A stretch of 64,000 nt of DNA from RGIG3002 sp964449325 (GCA_964449325.1 CAYUYJ010000010.1:1-64000); one strand, 5' to 3'. Counted from the stretch's first letter, positions 17,445-26,103 are shown. Notes: generated from the sequence alone by a model not told the origin. A program made the numbers and translations.

Positions 17445-18365
17445 GTGTATCGTGTCAGAAAACAAATAGAATGTACAGATGAAATGTATCCTCAGATAAT
17501 AGACGAACCGGTAGGGGTAGCGGTGTTAGACACCGGAATCAGCAATCATCCGGATTTTCAAAATAGAATTATAGATTTTAGGGATTTTGTACACAATGGG
17601 AAGAAAATTTACGATGACTGTGGTCATGGAACACATGTAGCGGGTTGTATAGGCGGAGATGGAAGAGTTTCAAACGGAAAATACAGAGGGATTCATCCGA
17701 AATGTAATTTCATTATCGGAAAAGTATTAAATTCCGAAGGGGATGGAAATTTATCTGATATGATTCACGGTTTTAAGTGGGTTTTGGACTGTGCCGAAGC
17801 ATACAACATTTGTGTGATAAATATTTCTGTAGGAGTAACAAGCGTGAAGGAACCGGAATTGTTGCAGGCGATGCTCGAATTGGTAGAAGAGGCATGGAAT
17901 AGGAATATATTGGTTATTTGTGCAGCCGGAAATACCGGACCGAAGCCTATGACATTGTCACCGCTTGGTGCAGGGAAACATATTATTACGGTAGGGTGTC
18001 ATGACGGCGGATATTTCGGAAACAGAAAAGATATTTGCGAAAGTTATTCTGGAAGAGGTCCTTCCAAATTCGCAATTAAAAAACCGGATTTGGTAGCACC
18101 CGGAACAGATATCGTTTCCTGCAATGCAGGATATGCTATGAGAAATCGAAACTTTCGTGTAGAACCGTATATTAAGAAAAGCGGAACTTCCATGGCAACA
18201 CCAATTGTAACAGGTGCTGCGGCGTTATTAATTCAAAAATGTGGCAGACTGGCATGCGAGGAGATAAAGCGAAGAATGGTATATAGTGCGGTAGACCTGA
18301 AAGAACCTTGGACAAAGCAGGGATGGGGCATGGTAAACGTGAGAAGAATGTTGACAATTGTGTAA
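17445..18365 (+). CDS. Subtilisin-like serine protease (S8), intracellular type
   Basis: 306-aa protease from GTG 17445. The catalytic triad is complete: Asp29 (VAVLDTGISNHPDF), His64 (CGHGTHVAG) and Ser249 (SGTSMATPIVTGAA). The oxyanion Asn lies in AAGNTGP. There is no signal peptide or long propeptide, so it resembles cytoplasmic subtilases. The in-frame ATG 17385 is rejected because it would translate through the terminator hairpin. GTG 17445 uses GGGGGA, within that hairpin, as ribosome site; ATG 17484 is a weaker alternative. Expression could therefore depend on read-through and hairpin melting. Substrates unknown. Confidence 0.88.
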   Translation: MYRVRKQIECTDEMYPQIIDEPVGVAVLDTGISNHPDFQNRIIDFRDFVHNGKKIYDDCGHGTHVAGCIGGDGRVSNGKYRGIHPKCNFIIGKVLNSEGDGNLSDMIHGFKWVLDCAEAYNICVINISVGVTSVKEPELLQAMLELVEEAWNRNILVICAAGNTGPKPMTLSPLGAGKHIITVGCHDGGYFGNRKDICESYSGRGPSKFAIKKPDLVAPGTDIVSCNAGYAMRNRNFRVEPYIKKSGTSMATPIVTGAAALLIQKCGRLACEEIKRRMVYSAVDLKEPWTKQGWGMVNVRRMLTIV

Positions 18366-18403
18366 TCATGTAATCTGGTATGAAATCTGGTACTAAAGTT
18401 TTA

Positions 18404-18432
18404 TTTACAAACAGATGCATAACCGTTATTCT
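18404..18432 (+). promoter_or_regulatory. Candidate promoter upstream of the coiled-coil protein
   Basis: TTTACA at 18404-18409, 17 nt, TATTCT at 18427-18432. The predicted start near 18439 is followed after about 30 nt by a terminator hairpin and then the gene, so a short attenuated leader is possible. Confidence 0.4.
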
Positions 18433-18469
18433 GTAAATGAGGGTTTGAGAGGAAAGAGATGTTTAAGAG

Positions 18470-18498
18470 AGAGTCGTTTGGAAAATGGCTCTTTTTTT
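18470..18498 (+). terminator. Terminator hairpin before the coiled-coil gene
   Basis: AGAGTCGTTT (18470-18479) pairs with AAATGGCTCT (18483-18492), including G-T pairs, with loop GGA and a following T run. It may end the subtilase transcript, or act as an attenuator if the promoter at 18404 is used. Confidence 0.7.
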
Positions 18499-18541
18499 GT
18501 CGCTTTTTAGGAGTCATGGGTGCATAAGAAAGGAAGAAAAC

Positions 18542-19786
18542 ATGAAATCGATCGGGAAAATTCTTATTATTGCAGGCACAGGGCTCTTATTCCTAATTTG
18601 TATACTTATTGGTGTACTCTATTATAGGAATTTGAATCGGAATGAAGAAGAAATGGCAGTCTCTATTGAACGAAACCTTAAAGAATATTTAAATGAACGG
18701 GTAAGTGAATTGAATCCGCAGTTTTTAGAAAAAGAAGAGAATGTTGAAAAACTGGATGTACTTTCCGAGCAGATATTAAAGGAAATATCCAAAAAACTAA
18801 ATAAAGAAAACATGACATGGGAGGAACTGTTTCAATACTTTACCGAAGAGCAGATACAGGAAGCTTTAAACTATGTGGTCAATAACTTGAAAAGTGACTG
18901 GCTTAGTCAATTTATTACAGAGGCAGGAGATGTTTTTATTTCGGAGGAAGAATATGAGTTATTGGGAGATGAGATTTTTGCGGCATTACAGGAAAAATTG
19001 CTCACTCAATTGGAAGAGTTGACCGGTGCGGAAAGAGACAAGCTGCTTGCAATGATAGAGGAATTCAAAAAAGAAGGAAATGAGCAGATTGTAGATTTGA
19101 AAGCGTTGTTTCTAAAATTGCAGGAAGAGAACAGCGATGGTTTGCAGGAAATAAAAACAGGGATACAGAATACGATTCAGCTTCTTACGGAAAGGGTAAC
19201 TGCGGCGGAAAAAGAGATCGTGTTGTTAAAGAACGACGAAACAGTAAAGAAACTGGAGAAGGATGTTATTGAAATAAAAGATAATATGGAGAACGGAATG
19301 AGGGAAGTTAAAAACAGTCTGGATATCTTGAAAGGCAGTGTGGACACGAATACTTCAGAAATTGACACTCTGAAAACGGATGTAGAATCGTGTTTTCAGT
19401 ATGTCAGTGATGGCAAAGCTTTATTGGCATCCACCATTACTGACTTGGGAGTAGAGACTGCAGCGGATGCCGCTTTTCAAACAATCGACAGTAATATAAA
19501 ACAGTTAATGAATGACAAATATAGCGAAGGATATGAGGCGGGTATGGCAAAGGCACTGAGTGATGTAAAGATTACTGCATATGTGGAACAAAATTTTATC
19601 TCAGGACATGCTGTTACACATGTATTGGATGATTCAAGAAATGCCAATATGGCAGGAACAACGCTTACTTTAAATCTTGTCCAAAATCAGCCTCAACGTC
19701 TGAATTTTAGTGCACACGGATATCATTCGGATAATAGAAGTCTTCCGGTAAACAGTGAGGTACAAGTAGTATTTACACTTCAATGA
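18542..19786 (+). CDS. Membrane-anchored coiled-coil protein, function unknown
   Basis: 414 aa from ATG 18542, which has AAAGGAAG upstream. The longer frame from 18485 would start inside the terminator hairpin. One N-terminal TM at about 5-26 is followed by a long Glu/Lys-rich helical region to about 310 (heptad-like segments such as VKKLEKDVIEIKDNMENGM). A C-terminal domain of about 100 residues is richer in Asn, His and Thr (SGHAVTHVLDDSRNANMAGT) and looks globular. The topology suggests an extracytoplasmic stalk carrying a small domain. Family not recognised. It follows the surface-protein block, but a link is only positional. Confidence 0.75.
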   Translation: MKSIGKILIIAGTGLLFLICILIGVLYYRNLNRNEEEMAVSIERNLKEYLNERVSELNPQFLEKEENVEKLDVLSEQILKEISKKLNKENMTWEELFQYFTEEQIQEALNYVVNNLKSDWLSQFITEAGDVFISEEEYELLGDEIFAALQEKLLTQLEELTGAERDKLLAMIEEFKKEGNEQIVDLKALFLKLQEENSDGLQEIKTGIQNTIQLLTERVTAAEKEIVLLKNDETVKKLEKDVIEIKDNMENGMREVKNSLDILKGSVDTNTSEIDTLKTDVESCFQYVSDGKALLASTITDLGVETAADAAFQTIDSNIKQLMNDKYSEGYEAGMAKALSDVKITAYVEQNFISGHAVTHVLDDSRNANMAGTTLTLNLVQNQPQRLNFSAHGYHSDNRSLPVNSEVQVVFTLQ

Positions 19787-19831
19787 AAAAAGAAGAATAT
19801 TTTTAATAATGAGAAAAAAGCTTAACTGCCC

Positions 19832-19875
19832 TTGACACATCTCGTATGATTGTATACAATTATACGAGATGTGTC
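19832..19875 (+). promoter_or_regulatory. Promoter embedded in a 42-bp palindromic operator
   Basis: TTGACA at 19832-19837, 17 nt, TACAAT at 19855-19860 is a near-perfect promoter. It lies within an almost perfect 42-bp palindrome (19834-19875): outer arms GACACATCTCGTAT / ATACGAGATGTGTC and a centre ATTGTATACAAT that is itself palindromic; only one position pair mismatches. The GTATAC core is like sites of FCD-type GntR regulators, and such a regulator is the second gene of the operon, so autoregulated repression is likely. Confidence 0.82.
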
Positions 19876-19929
19876 AGCGGCAATAGAAATGGTGTAAGCC
19901 GGTTTGAGATTTATGAGGAGGAACGAGCT

Positions 19930-21339
19930 ATGAGAGAAAATGAGACATTTATGAATCGTCCGGTATCAATGAATGAAAAAAATAATTTGCTTCAGATAGA
20001 GGAACATATGTATATTTTGGATGATGTGGAGAAACCTAATGTTTTCCGAAATATGTTTCCCTATTCGGAAATACCTAAAATTCCGTTTAATGACCGTATT
20101 GTACCTCATAATATGCCGAAGGAAATTTGGATAACAGACACGACCTTCCGGGATGGACAGCAGTCAAGGGCACCATATACGACAGAGCAGATAGTGACGA
20201 TTTTTGATTATCTGCATAAACTTGGTGGTCCCAATGGAATGATACGCGCAAGTGAATTCTTTTTATATAGTAAAAAGGACAGGGACGCCGTGTACAAATG
20301 TATGGAAAGAGGTTATCAGTTCCCGGAGGTGACGAGTTGGATTCGTGCCAGTAAAGAGGATTTTAAACTGGTAAAGGAAATCGGAATGAAGGAAACAGGT
20401 ATTCTGGTAAGCTGTTCCGATTATCATATTTTCCTGAAATTGAAAATGACAAGAAAACAGGCGATGGACCATTATTTAAGTGTTATCCGTGACTGTCTGG
20501 AAGAAGGTATCAGTCCGAGATGTCATTTAGAGGATATTACAAGAGCAGATATTTACGGTTATGTAGTTCCGTTTTGTCTGGAATTGATGAAACTGATGGA
20601 GGAATACAAAATTCCGATTAAAGTCAGAGCCTGCGATACTATGGGATATGGTGTAAACTATGCAGGTGCGGTTATACCGAGAAGCGTACAGGGAATCATT
20701 TATGCAATACATACCCATGCAGGAGTTCCCCATTCTTTGATTGAGTGGCATGGACACAACGATTTTTACAAAGCAGTGTCTAATTCAACTACCGCATGGC
20801 TGTACGGCTGTTCGGGAATTAATACGTCTCTTTTCGGTATCGGCGAAAGAACCGGAAATACACCTTTGGAAGCGATGGTATTTGAATATGCACAGCTTAA
20901 GGGTGATTTAAACGGTATGGATACTACGGTAATTACAGAACTTGCCGAATATTACGAAAAAGAAATCGGTTATCATATTCCGCCAAGAACACCTTTTGTC
21001 GGAAAGAATTTCAATGTGACAAGAGCCGGTATCCATGCTGACGGACTTTTGAAGAATGAAGAGATTTATAATATCTTTGATACGGAGAAATTCCTGAACC
21101 GTCCGGTATTATGTGCGGTATCCAACACTTCCGGTCTTGCGGGAATTGCCCACTGGATTAACACGTATTATAAGTTGAAGGATGAGAAACAGGTAGATAA
21201 GACAAGCGACCTTGTAAAAGAAGTAAAAGCGTGGGTTGACGAGGAGTATGCGGGTGGCCGTGTGACGGTGTTAACTGATGAGGAATTGGTTGATAGAATT
21301 GAAAAGGTTTGCAAGAAACTAAATATTACATTACAATAG
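19930..21339 (+). CDS. Probable Re-citrate synthase (HMGL-like family)
   Basis: 469 aa from ATG 19930, chosen because GAGGAGG is 8 nt upstream; the earlier in-frame ATG 19846 lies inside the promoter palindrome. It belongs to the DRE-TIM/HMGL-like condensing enzymes: WITDTTFRDGQQSRAPYT near 66-83 and metal-binding HGHNDF. It resembles the Clostridium kluyveri-type Re-citrate synthase, which condenses acetyl-CoA and oxaloacetate to citrate. The context supports this: an NADP-type isocitrate dehydrogenase is two genes downstream. Homocitrate or isopropylmalate synthase-like activity is the alternative. Aconitase is not in the window. Confidence 0.78.
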   Translation: MRENETFMNRPVSMNEKNNLLQIEEHMYILDDVEKPNVFRNMFPYSEIPKIPFNDRIVPHNMPKEIWITDTTFRDGQQSRAPYTTEQIVTIFDYLHKLGGPNGMIRASEFFLYSKKDRDAVYKCMERGYQFPEVTSWIRASKEDFKLVKEIGMKETGILVSCSDYHIFLKLKMTRKQAMDHYLSVIRDCLEEGISPRCHLEDITRADIYGYVVPFCLELMKLMEEYKIPIKVRACDTMGYGVNYAGAVIPRSVQGIIYAIHTHAGVPHSLIEWHGHNDFYKAVSNSTTAWLYGCSGINTSLFGIGERTGNTPLEAMVFEYAQLKGDLNGMDTTVITELAEYYEKEIGYHIPPRTPFVGKNFNVTRAGIHADGLLKNEEIYNIFDTEKFLNRPVLCAVSNTSGLAGIAHWINTYYKLKDEKQVDKTSDLVKEVKAWVDEEYAGGRVTVLTDEELVDRIEKVCKKLNITLQ

Positions 21340-21347
21340 GTGAGTAA

Positions 21348-22094
21348 ATGGGAAATTATGATGTGAAACAGGAAGTAACGGATAAGTATTCTCTGCGCGG
21401 ACGTGTTTTTCACAAAATCAGGGAAGATATTCTGAACGGAAAGTATAAAGAGCATGAAGAACTGAAAGAGGTTGCCATCGGGGAAGAACTTGGTGTAAGC
21501 AGAACTCCGGTAAGGGAGGCATTCAGACAGCTTGAACTGGAGGGGCTTATCCAGATTATCCCCAACAAAGGAGCTTATGTGACCGGGATTACCGAAGAGG
21601 ATGTAAAGGATATTTACATGATTCGTTCTCTTTTGGAGGGACTTTGTGCCAGATGGGCAACGGAGGAAATTACGGAAGAACAGATGGAAGAAATGGAAGA
21701 AAATGTCTTTCTTTCAGAATTTCATGCGAAAAAGGGGCATTTAGAGCAGATTGCAGAGCTGGATAATCGTTTTCATGATATTATGTATGAAGCCTGCAAC
21801 AGTAAAATGCTGGAACATTTATTAAGAGATTTCCACCAGTATGTGCTCCGGGTACGTAAAAAAACACTTTCGGTTGCTGCCAGAGGAGAAGCCTCTAATC
21901 ATGAGCATCGTCTTATTATGGAAGCTATAAAGGCAAAGGATGCTGCAAAGGCAGAAGAACTTGCCAATAAACATATTCTGAATGCCTATGAAAATATGGT
22001 CAAAAACGGGCTGGATGAAGTCTTTAGCAAACAGGAAAACAAGGAAGCAGAAAAAGAAAACAGCAAAGGAGAGAAAGCTAATGGAAAAAATTAA
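21348..22094 (+). CDS. GntR-family transcriptional regulator, FCD subfamily
   Basis: 248-aa DNA-binding regulator. The N-terminal winged helix has the GntR signature (VAIGEELGVSRTPVREAFRQ at about 43-62). The C-terminal all-helical FCD domain has the metal/ligand residues DNRFHDIMYEA and a later His in NHEHRLIMEAI. FCD regulators usually sense an organic acid; citrate or a related acid would fit here but is inference. It starts 8 nt after the Re-citrate synthase stop and overlaps the isocitrate dehydrogenase start by 14 nt. The 42-bp palindrome over the operon promoter is its likely target. The C-terminus ends in a Lys/Glu-rich tail. Confidence 0.9.
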   Translation: MGNYDVKQEVTDKYSLRGRVFHKIREDILNGKYKEHEELKEVAIGEELGVSRTPVREAFRQLELEGLIQIIPNKGAYVTGITEEDVKDIYMIRSLLEGLCARWATEEITEEQMEEMEENVFLSEFHAKKGHLEQIAELDNRFHDIMYEACNSKMLEHLLRDFHQYVLRVRKKTLSVAARGEASNHEHRLIMEAIKAKDAAKAEELANKHILNAYENMVKNGLDEVFSKQENKEAEKENSKGEKANGKN

Positions 22095-23286
22095 AATGAC
22101 AACCCCGCTTGTAGAGATGGACGGAGACGAAATGACAAGAATACTCTGGAAGATGATTAAGGATGAACTGTTACTTCCTTTTATTGATTTAAAGACAGAG
22201 TATTATGATTTGGGCTTAGAGCATCGTAATGAAACGGATGATAAGGTAACGGTAGAATCGGCAGAGGCAACTAAAAAATATGGAGTTGCGGTAAAATGTG
22301 CTACCATTACACCGAATGCAGCCAGAATGACAGAGTATAACCTGAAAGAAATGTGGAAAAGCCCGAACGGAACCATTCGTGCCATTTTGGACGGTACGGT
22401 TTTCCGTGCACCGATTGTAGTAAAGGGAATTGAGCCTTGTGTAAAGAACTGGGAAAAACCGATTACGCTTGCACGTCATGCTTATGGTGATGTATATAAA
22501 AATTCTGAAATTAAGGTTGCCGGACCGGGAAAGGCAGAGCTTGTGTTTACTGCCGCAGACGGAACAGAGACAAGAGAATTGATTCATGAATTTAAGGGGG
22601 CAGGCATCATTCAGGGTATGCATAATACGGATGCTTCCATCAGTAGTTTTGCAAAGGCATGCTTTAACTATGCACTCGATACAAAACAGGATTTATGGTT
22701 TGCAACGAAGGATACAATTTCCAAGAAATACGACCATACTTTCAAGGATATTTTTGCAGAAATTTTTGAGGCAGAATATAAAGAAAAATTTGAACAGGCG
22801 GGCATTGAATATTTTTATACATTGATTGATGATGCAGTAGCAAGAGTTATGAAAGCAAAGGGCGGATTTATCTGGGCTTGTAAGAACTATGATGGTGATG
22901 TTATGAGTGATATGGTTTCATCTGCTTTCGGTTCCCTTGCCATGATGACCTCCGTACTTGTTTCACCGCAGGGGGTATATGAGTACGAAGCAGCACACGG
23001 AACGGTACAGAGACATTATTACAAACATCTGGCAGGAGAAGAAACATCCACAAACTCGGTAGCTACTATTTTTGCATGGACAGGGGCGTTACGTAAACGT
23101 GGTGAATTGGATGGCATCAAGGAATTGATGGAATTCGCTGATAAGCTGGAAAAAGCTACACTTTCAACAATTGAAAGCGGGAAAATGACAAAGGATTTGG
23201 CACTCATTACTTCCTTAGAGAATGTAACGGTATTAAATAGTGAGGCGTTCATTAAGGAAATTCGCAAAACTTATGAGGCTATGTAA
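22081..23286 (+). CDS. icd: Isocitrate dehydrogenase (NADP type)
   Basis: 401-aa enzyme that oxidises isocitrate to 2-oxoglutarate, probably with NADP. It is the homodimeric, eukaryote-like subgroup (TTPLVEMDGDEMTRILWKMI at the N-terminus). The substrate-binding SPNGTIRAIL and metal-binding segments YDGDVMSDMV are present. I start at ATG 22081, with AAAGGAGA just upstream; the longer frame from 21982 overlaps the GntR gene too far. The 14-nt overlap with the GntR stop suggests coupled translation. With Re-citrate synthase it supplies 2-oxoglutarate for glutamate. Confidence 0.95.
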   Translation: MEKIKMTTPLVEMDGDEMTRILWKMIKDELLLPFIDLKTEYYDLGLEHRNETDDKVTVESAEATKKYGVAVKCATITPNAARMTEYNLKEMWKSPNGTIRAILDGTVFRAPIVVKGIEPCVKNWEKPITLARHAYGDVYKNSEIKVAGPGKAELVFTAADGTETRELIHEFKGAGIIQGMHNTDASISSFAKACFNYALDTKQDLWFATKDTISKKYDHTFKDIFAEIFEAEYKEKFEQAGIEYFYTLIDDAVARVMKAKGGFIWACKNYDGDVMSDMVSSAFGSLAMMTSVLVSPQGVYEYEAAHGTVQRHYYKHLAGEETSTNSVATIFAWTGALRKRGELDGIKELMEFADKLEKATLSTIESGKMTKDLALITSLENVTVLNSEAFIKEIRKTYEAM

Positions 23287-23326
23287 GTACCTATACGCCG
23301 GAAAATGAGATAAAAAGTAATGGAAA

Positions 23327-23372
23327 GGGAAGAACTGTCCGAAATTATTCTTCAGACAGTTCTTCCCAATTT
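23327..23372. terminator. Convergent hairpin between icd and the ABC-F gene
   Basis: A perfect 13-bp stem (GGGAAGAACTGTC 23327-23339 with GACAGTTCTTCCC 23355-23367) and a 15-nt loop. It lies after icd on the + strand and covers the last codons of the minus-strand ABC-F gene. U tracts are weak on both sides, so efficiency is uncertain. Confidence 0.55.
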
Positions 23373-25258
23373 TCATATAGTTTAGCAAGTTTTCCAGATA
23401 TTTCTTCTTTTTCTTTCGATAATTCCTGTAATTTTGCCACATTGGTGCAAACTTCCGGGCTTGTCATCAGTTCATTTATTTCGGAATCGCGAATTTCTAA
23501 ATCCTCAATTTCCTTTTCCACCTTTTTTAAATCATTTTCTTTCTTGCGCTGTTTTGCCTGTTCTTCTTTTTGTGCTTTCCAGTCCAGAGCACCGGTGGTT
23601 TCGGTTTCCTTTTCGGAAACGGGGGCAGAAGAGGGAACTTCTTTAGCGGAAAGTTCCTGTTTCTTTTCTAAATAATAATCATAGTTTCCAATGTAATTCG
23701 TCAATGTACGGTTGTCTAAATCCAAAATCCGGGTTGCGGTTTTGTTGATGAAATAACGGTCATGGGAAACGTAGAGTACGGTTCCGGTATAGCCGCTTAT
23801 GGCACTTTCCAAAATTTCTTTGGAAGTAATATCCAGATGGTTTGTGGGCTCATCCAAAATTAAAAAGTTGGATTCGGAAAGCATCAGTTTGGCAAGGGAA
23901 ACTCTTCCGCGTTCTCCGCCGCTTAAGTCACCGATTCGTTTAAACACATCGTCGCCGGTAAATAAAAAGGCGGCAAGAGTATTGCGAATCTGCGTATTGG
24001 TAAGGTATGGATAAGCATCGGAAATTTCATCAAACAAGGTTTTTTCCATATGCAGAACGTGATGTTCCTGGTCGTAATAGCCGATATGGACATTGGAACC
24101 AAGTGTAATCGTGCCGAGGTCCGGCTCTAAAAGCTCATTAATGATTTTTAAAATCGTTGTTTTTCCGGTACCGTTATCTCCGATAATGGCAACATGTTCT
24201 CCACGTTTGATTTCAAAATTCAGATGTTCAAATAAAGGAGCAGAGCCGAAGGATTTTTTTAAATTTTTAACAGAAAGTACATCATTGCCGCTTTGCATAA
24301 TCGGTTCTAAGGTGATTCGCATATCGGAACGAACTTCTGTCGGTTTATCAAGAACTTCGATTTTGTCCAACATTTTTTCACGGCTTTCCGCCCGCTTGAT
24401 TGACTTTTCACGATTAAACGAGCGAAGCTTGTCAATGACCTCCTGTTGATGCTTTATTTCCTTTTGTTGGTTTAAATATGCGTGCCATGCAGCAATACGA
24501 AGCTGTTCCTTTTTTTCGGCATAGGCAGAGTAGTTGCCGGTAAAGGAAGTAGCTTTTGTATTGTCGATTTCAATAATTTTGCCGGCAATGCGGTCTAAGA
24601 AGAAACGGTCATGGGAAACAATAATAACCGCACCTTTATAGTTCAACAGATAGGTTTCCAGCCACGCAATAGAAGACATATCCAAATGGTTGGTAGGTTC
24701 ATCTAAAAGAATCAAATCCGGTTTTAAGAGTAAGAGTCTGCCCAAAGCAACTCTTGTTTTCTGACCGCCGGAAAGGGTATGCAGGGGCTTTGAAAAATCT
24801 TCCTCTGAAAAGCCTAGTCCTTTTAATACTCCTATAATTTCGCTTTTATAGGCGTAACCGTTTTCGGATTCATACTGATGAGTAAGGAGAGAATAGCTGT
24901 CCAAAAGCTGCGTAAGCTCGTTCTCTTTTGCTGATTTCATGGCTGCTTCCGTTTCCCGTATTTTTTCTTCTAAGGTAAGAAGATGTTGCTTGACGGAAAG
25001 CAGTTCTTCATAAATGGTGTGGGGACTGTTTACATCCTGATGCTGCTCCAAATAGCCGATGGTTTTTCCTTTGGAAAGTGTCACCAATCCTTCGTCGGGA
25101 GAGAGCTTTCCTGTGATAATATTCAAAAGAGTGGATTTTCCGGCACCATTAATTCCGACAATGGCTGCCTTCTCATAATCTTCAATATGAAAAGAAACGT
25201 GATGTAAAATCATTTTTTCCTGAAATGCTTTTGTTATGTTCTGACAGGATAATATCAT
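23345..25258 (-). CDS. ABC-F family ATPase
   Basis: 637-aa cytoplasmic protein with two ABC ATPase domains and no membrane domain: Walker A GINGAGKSTLL and GDNGTGKTTIL, signatures LSGGQKTRVALG and LSGGERGRVSLA, and LLDEPTNHLD / LILDEPTNHLD Walker B segments. A charged linker of about 80 residues separates them and a C-terminal coiled-coil domain ends the protein. ABC-F proteins bind the ribosomal E site and rescue or regulate stalled translation; some give antibiotic resistance. This one looks like a housekeeping type (YdiF/Uup-like) rather than a specific resistance factor, with moderate certainty. It is divergent from rex. Confidence 0.92.
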   Translation of the reverse strand: MILSCQNITKAFQEKMILHHVSFHIEDYEKAAIVGINGAGKSTLLNIITGKLSPDEGLVTLSKGKTIGYLEQHQDVNSPHTIYEELLSVKQHLLTLEEKIRETEAAMKSAKENELTQLLDSYSLLTHQYESENGYAYKSEIIGVLKGLGFSEEDFSKPLHTLSGGQKTRVALGRLLLLKPDLILLDEPTNHLDMSSIAWLETYLLNYKGAVIIVSHDRFFLDRIAGKIIEIDNTKATSFTGNYSAYAEKKEQLRIAAWHAYLNQQKEIKHQQEVIDKLRSFNREKSIKRAESREKMLDKIEVLDKPTEVRSDMRITLEPIMQSGNDVLSVKNLKKSFGSAPLFEHLNFEIKRGEHVAIIGDNGTGKTTILKIINELLEPDLGTITLGSNVHIGYYDQEHHVLHMEKTLFDEISDAYPYLTNTQIRNTLAAFLFTGDDVFKRIGDLSGGERGRVSLAKLMLSESNFLILDEPTNHLDITSKEILESAISGYTGTVLYVSHDRYFINKTATRILDLDNRTLTNYIGNYDYYLEKKQELSAKEVPSSAPVSEKETETTGALDWKAQKEEQAKQRKKENDLKKVEKEIEDLEIRDSEINELMTSPEVCTNVAKLQELSKEKEEISGKLAKLYENWEELSEE

Positions 25259-25306
25259 GGGTTGTACTGCCTTTCTTACGTTTGTGATTATCTTAATTTC
25301 TTTTCC

Positions 25307-25334
25307 ATTATATACGAATTTGCGGAATTTACAA
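25307..25334 (-). promoter_or_regulatory. Promoter of the ABC-F gene
   Basis: On the minus strand, TTGTAA (25334-25329), 16 nt, TATAAT (25312-25307), giving a leader of about 40 nt before the ATG. No leader peptide or attenuator of the antibiotic-resistance kind is visible. Confidence 0.6.
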
Positions 25335-25394
25335 AGCCCTAAAAATAATCCCTCTTTTGAGTGAAAAATCGAATGAAAAACACCGGCTGATTCA

Positions 25395-25423
25395 TTGACA
25401 TTATTTTAACATTAAGATAAAAT
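25395..25423 (+). promoter_or_regulatory. rex promoter with overlapping Rex-like operator
   Basis: TTGACA at 25395-25400, exactly 17 nt, TAAAAT at 25418-25423. The segment 25395-25412 (TTGACATTATTTTAACAT) matches the clostridial Rex consensus TTGTTAA-N4-TTAACAA at 10 of 14 fixed positions and covers the -35 box, so Rex probably represses its own gene when NADH is low. Confidence 0.6.
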
Positions 25424-25452
25424 AAATTTATTATGGATTAGGAGGAACTGCA

Positions 25453-26103
25453 GTGGAACAGAAAGAAATATCACAGGCTGTCATTGGCAGACTGCCACGG
25501 TACTTTCGGTATCTGGGTGATTTGAAGGATGAAGGTGTGGAGCGTATTTCCTCGCAGGAGTTGAGTGAGCTGATGCAGGTAACAGCATCACAGATTCGGC
25601 AGGATTTTAATAATTTTGGCGGATTCGGACAGCAGGGATATGGCTACAATGTAGAATATTTATATGATGAAATCAGTAAAATATTAGGGTTAAACCAGAC
25701 CCATCATTTGATTATTATAGGAGCAGGAAACTTAGGTCAGGCGATAGGCAATTACATGAACTTTGAAAGGCGTGGTTTTATTTTGAAGGGATTGTTTGAT
25801 TGTAATCCGGCACTGACCGGGAAGGAAGTACGTGGAATTGCGGTACAACCTATGGAGAACATTGAAGCTTTTGTAAAGGCCAATGATATTGATATTGCCG
25901 TTCTTACCATACCAAAGACAAGTGCGGTTGCAGTGGCGGAAGAATTGGTTCGTTACGGAATTAAGGCGATTTGGAATTTTGCACATGTGGATTTGAATGT
26001 ACCAAAAGGAATTCTGGTTGAAAATGTACACTTGTCGGATAGTCTGATGAAGCTTTCCTATAATATTACCCGGTATAATAGTGAGAATTCGCCGGAAATT
26101 TGA
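25453..26103 (+). CDS. rex: Redox-sensing transcriptional repressor Rex
   Basis: 216-aa cytoplasmic repressor that senses the NADH/NAD+ ratio and controls fermentation and electron-transfer genes. The N-terminal winged helix is followed by a Rossmann fold with GAGNLGQAI. The N-terminal segment RLPRYFRYL is typical of the family. It starts at GTG 25453, with AGGAGG at the right distance. Autoregulation is suggested by a Rex-like site over its promoter. Confidence 0.95.
   Translation: MEQKEISQAVIGRLPRYFRYLGDLKDEGVERISSQELSELMQVTASQIRQDFNNFGGFGQQGYGYNVEYLYDEISKILGLNQTHHLIIIGAGNLGQAIGNYMNFERRGFILKGLFDCNPALTGKEVRGIAVQPMENIEAFVKANDIDIAVLTIPKTSAVAVAEELVRYGIKAIWNFAHVDLNVPKGILVENVHLSDSLMKLSYNITRYNSENSPEI

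Noticed and set aside
19834..19875. The 42-bp palindrome as a transcription terminator
   Set aside because: It has no T run on either side and it overlaps a near-perfect promoter, so an operator is the better reading.
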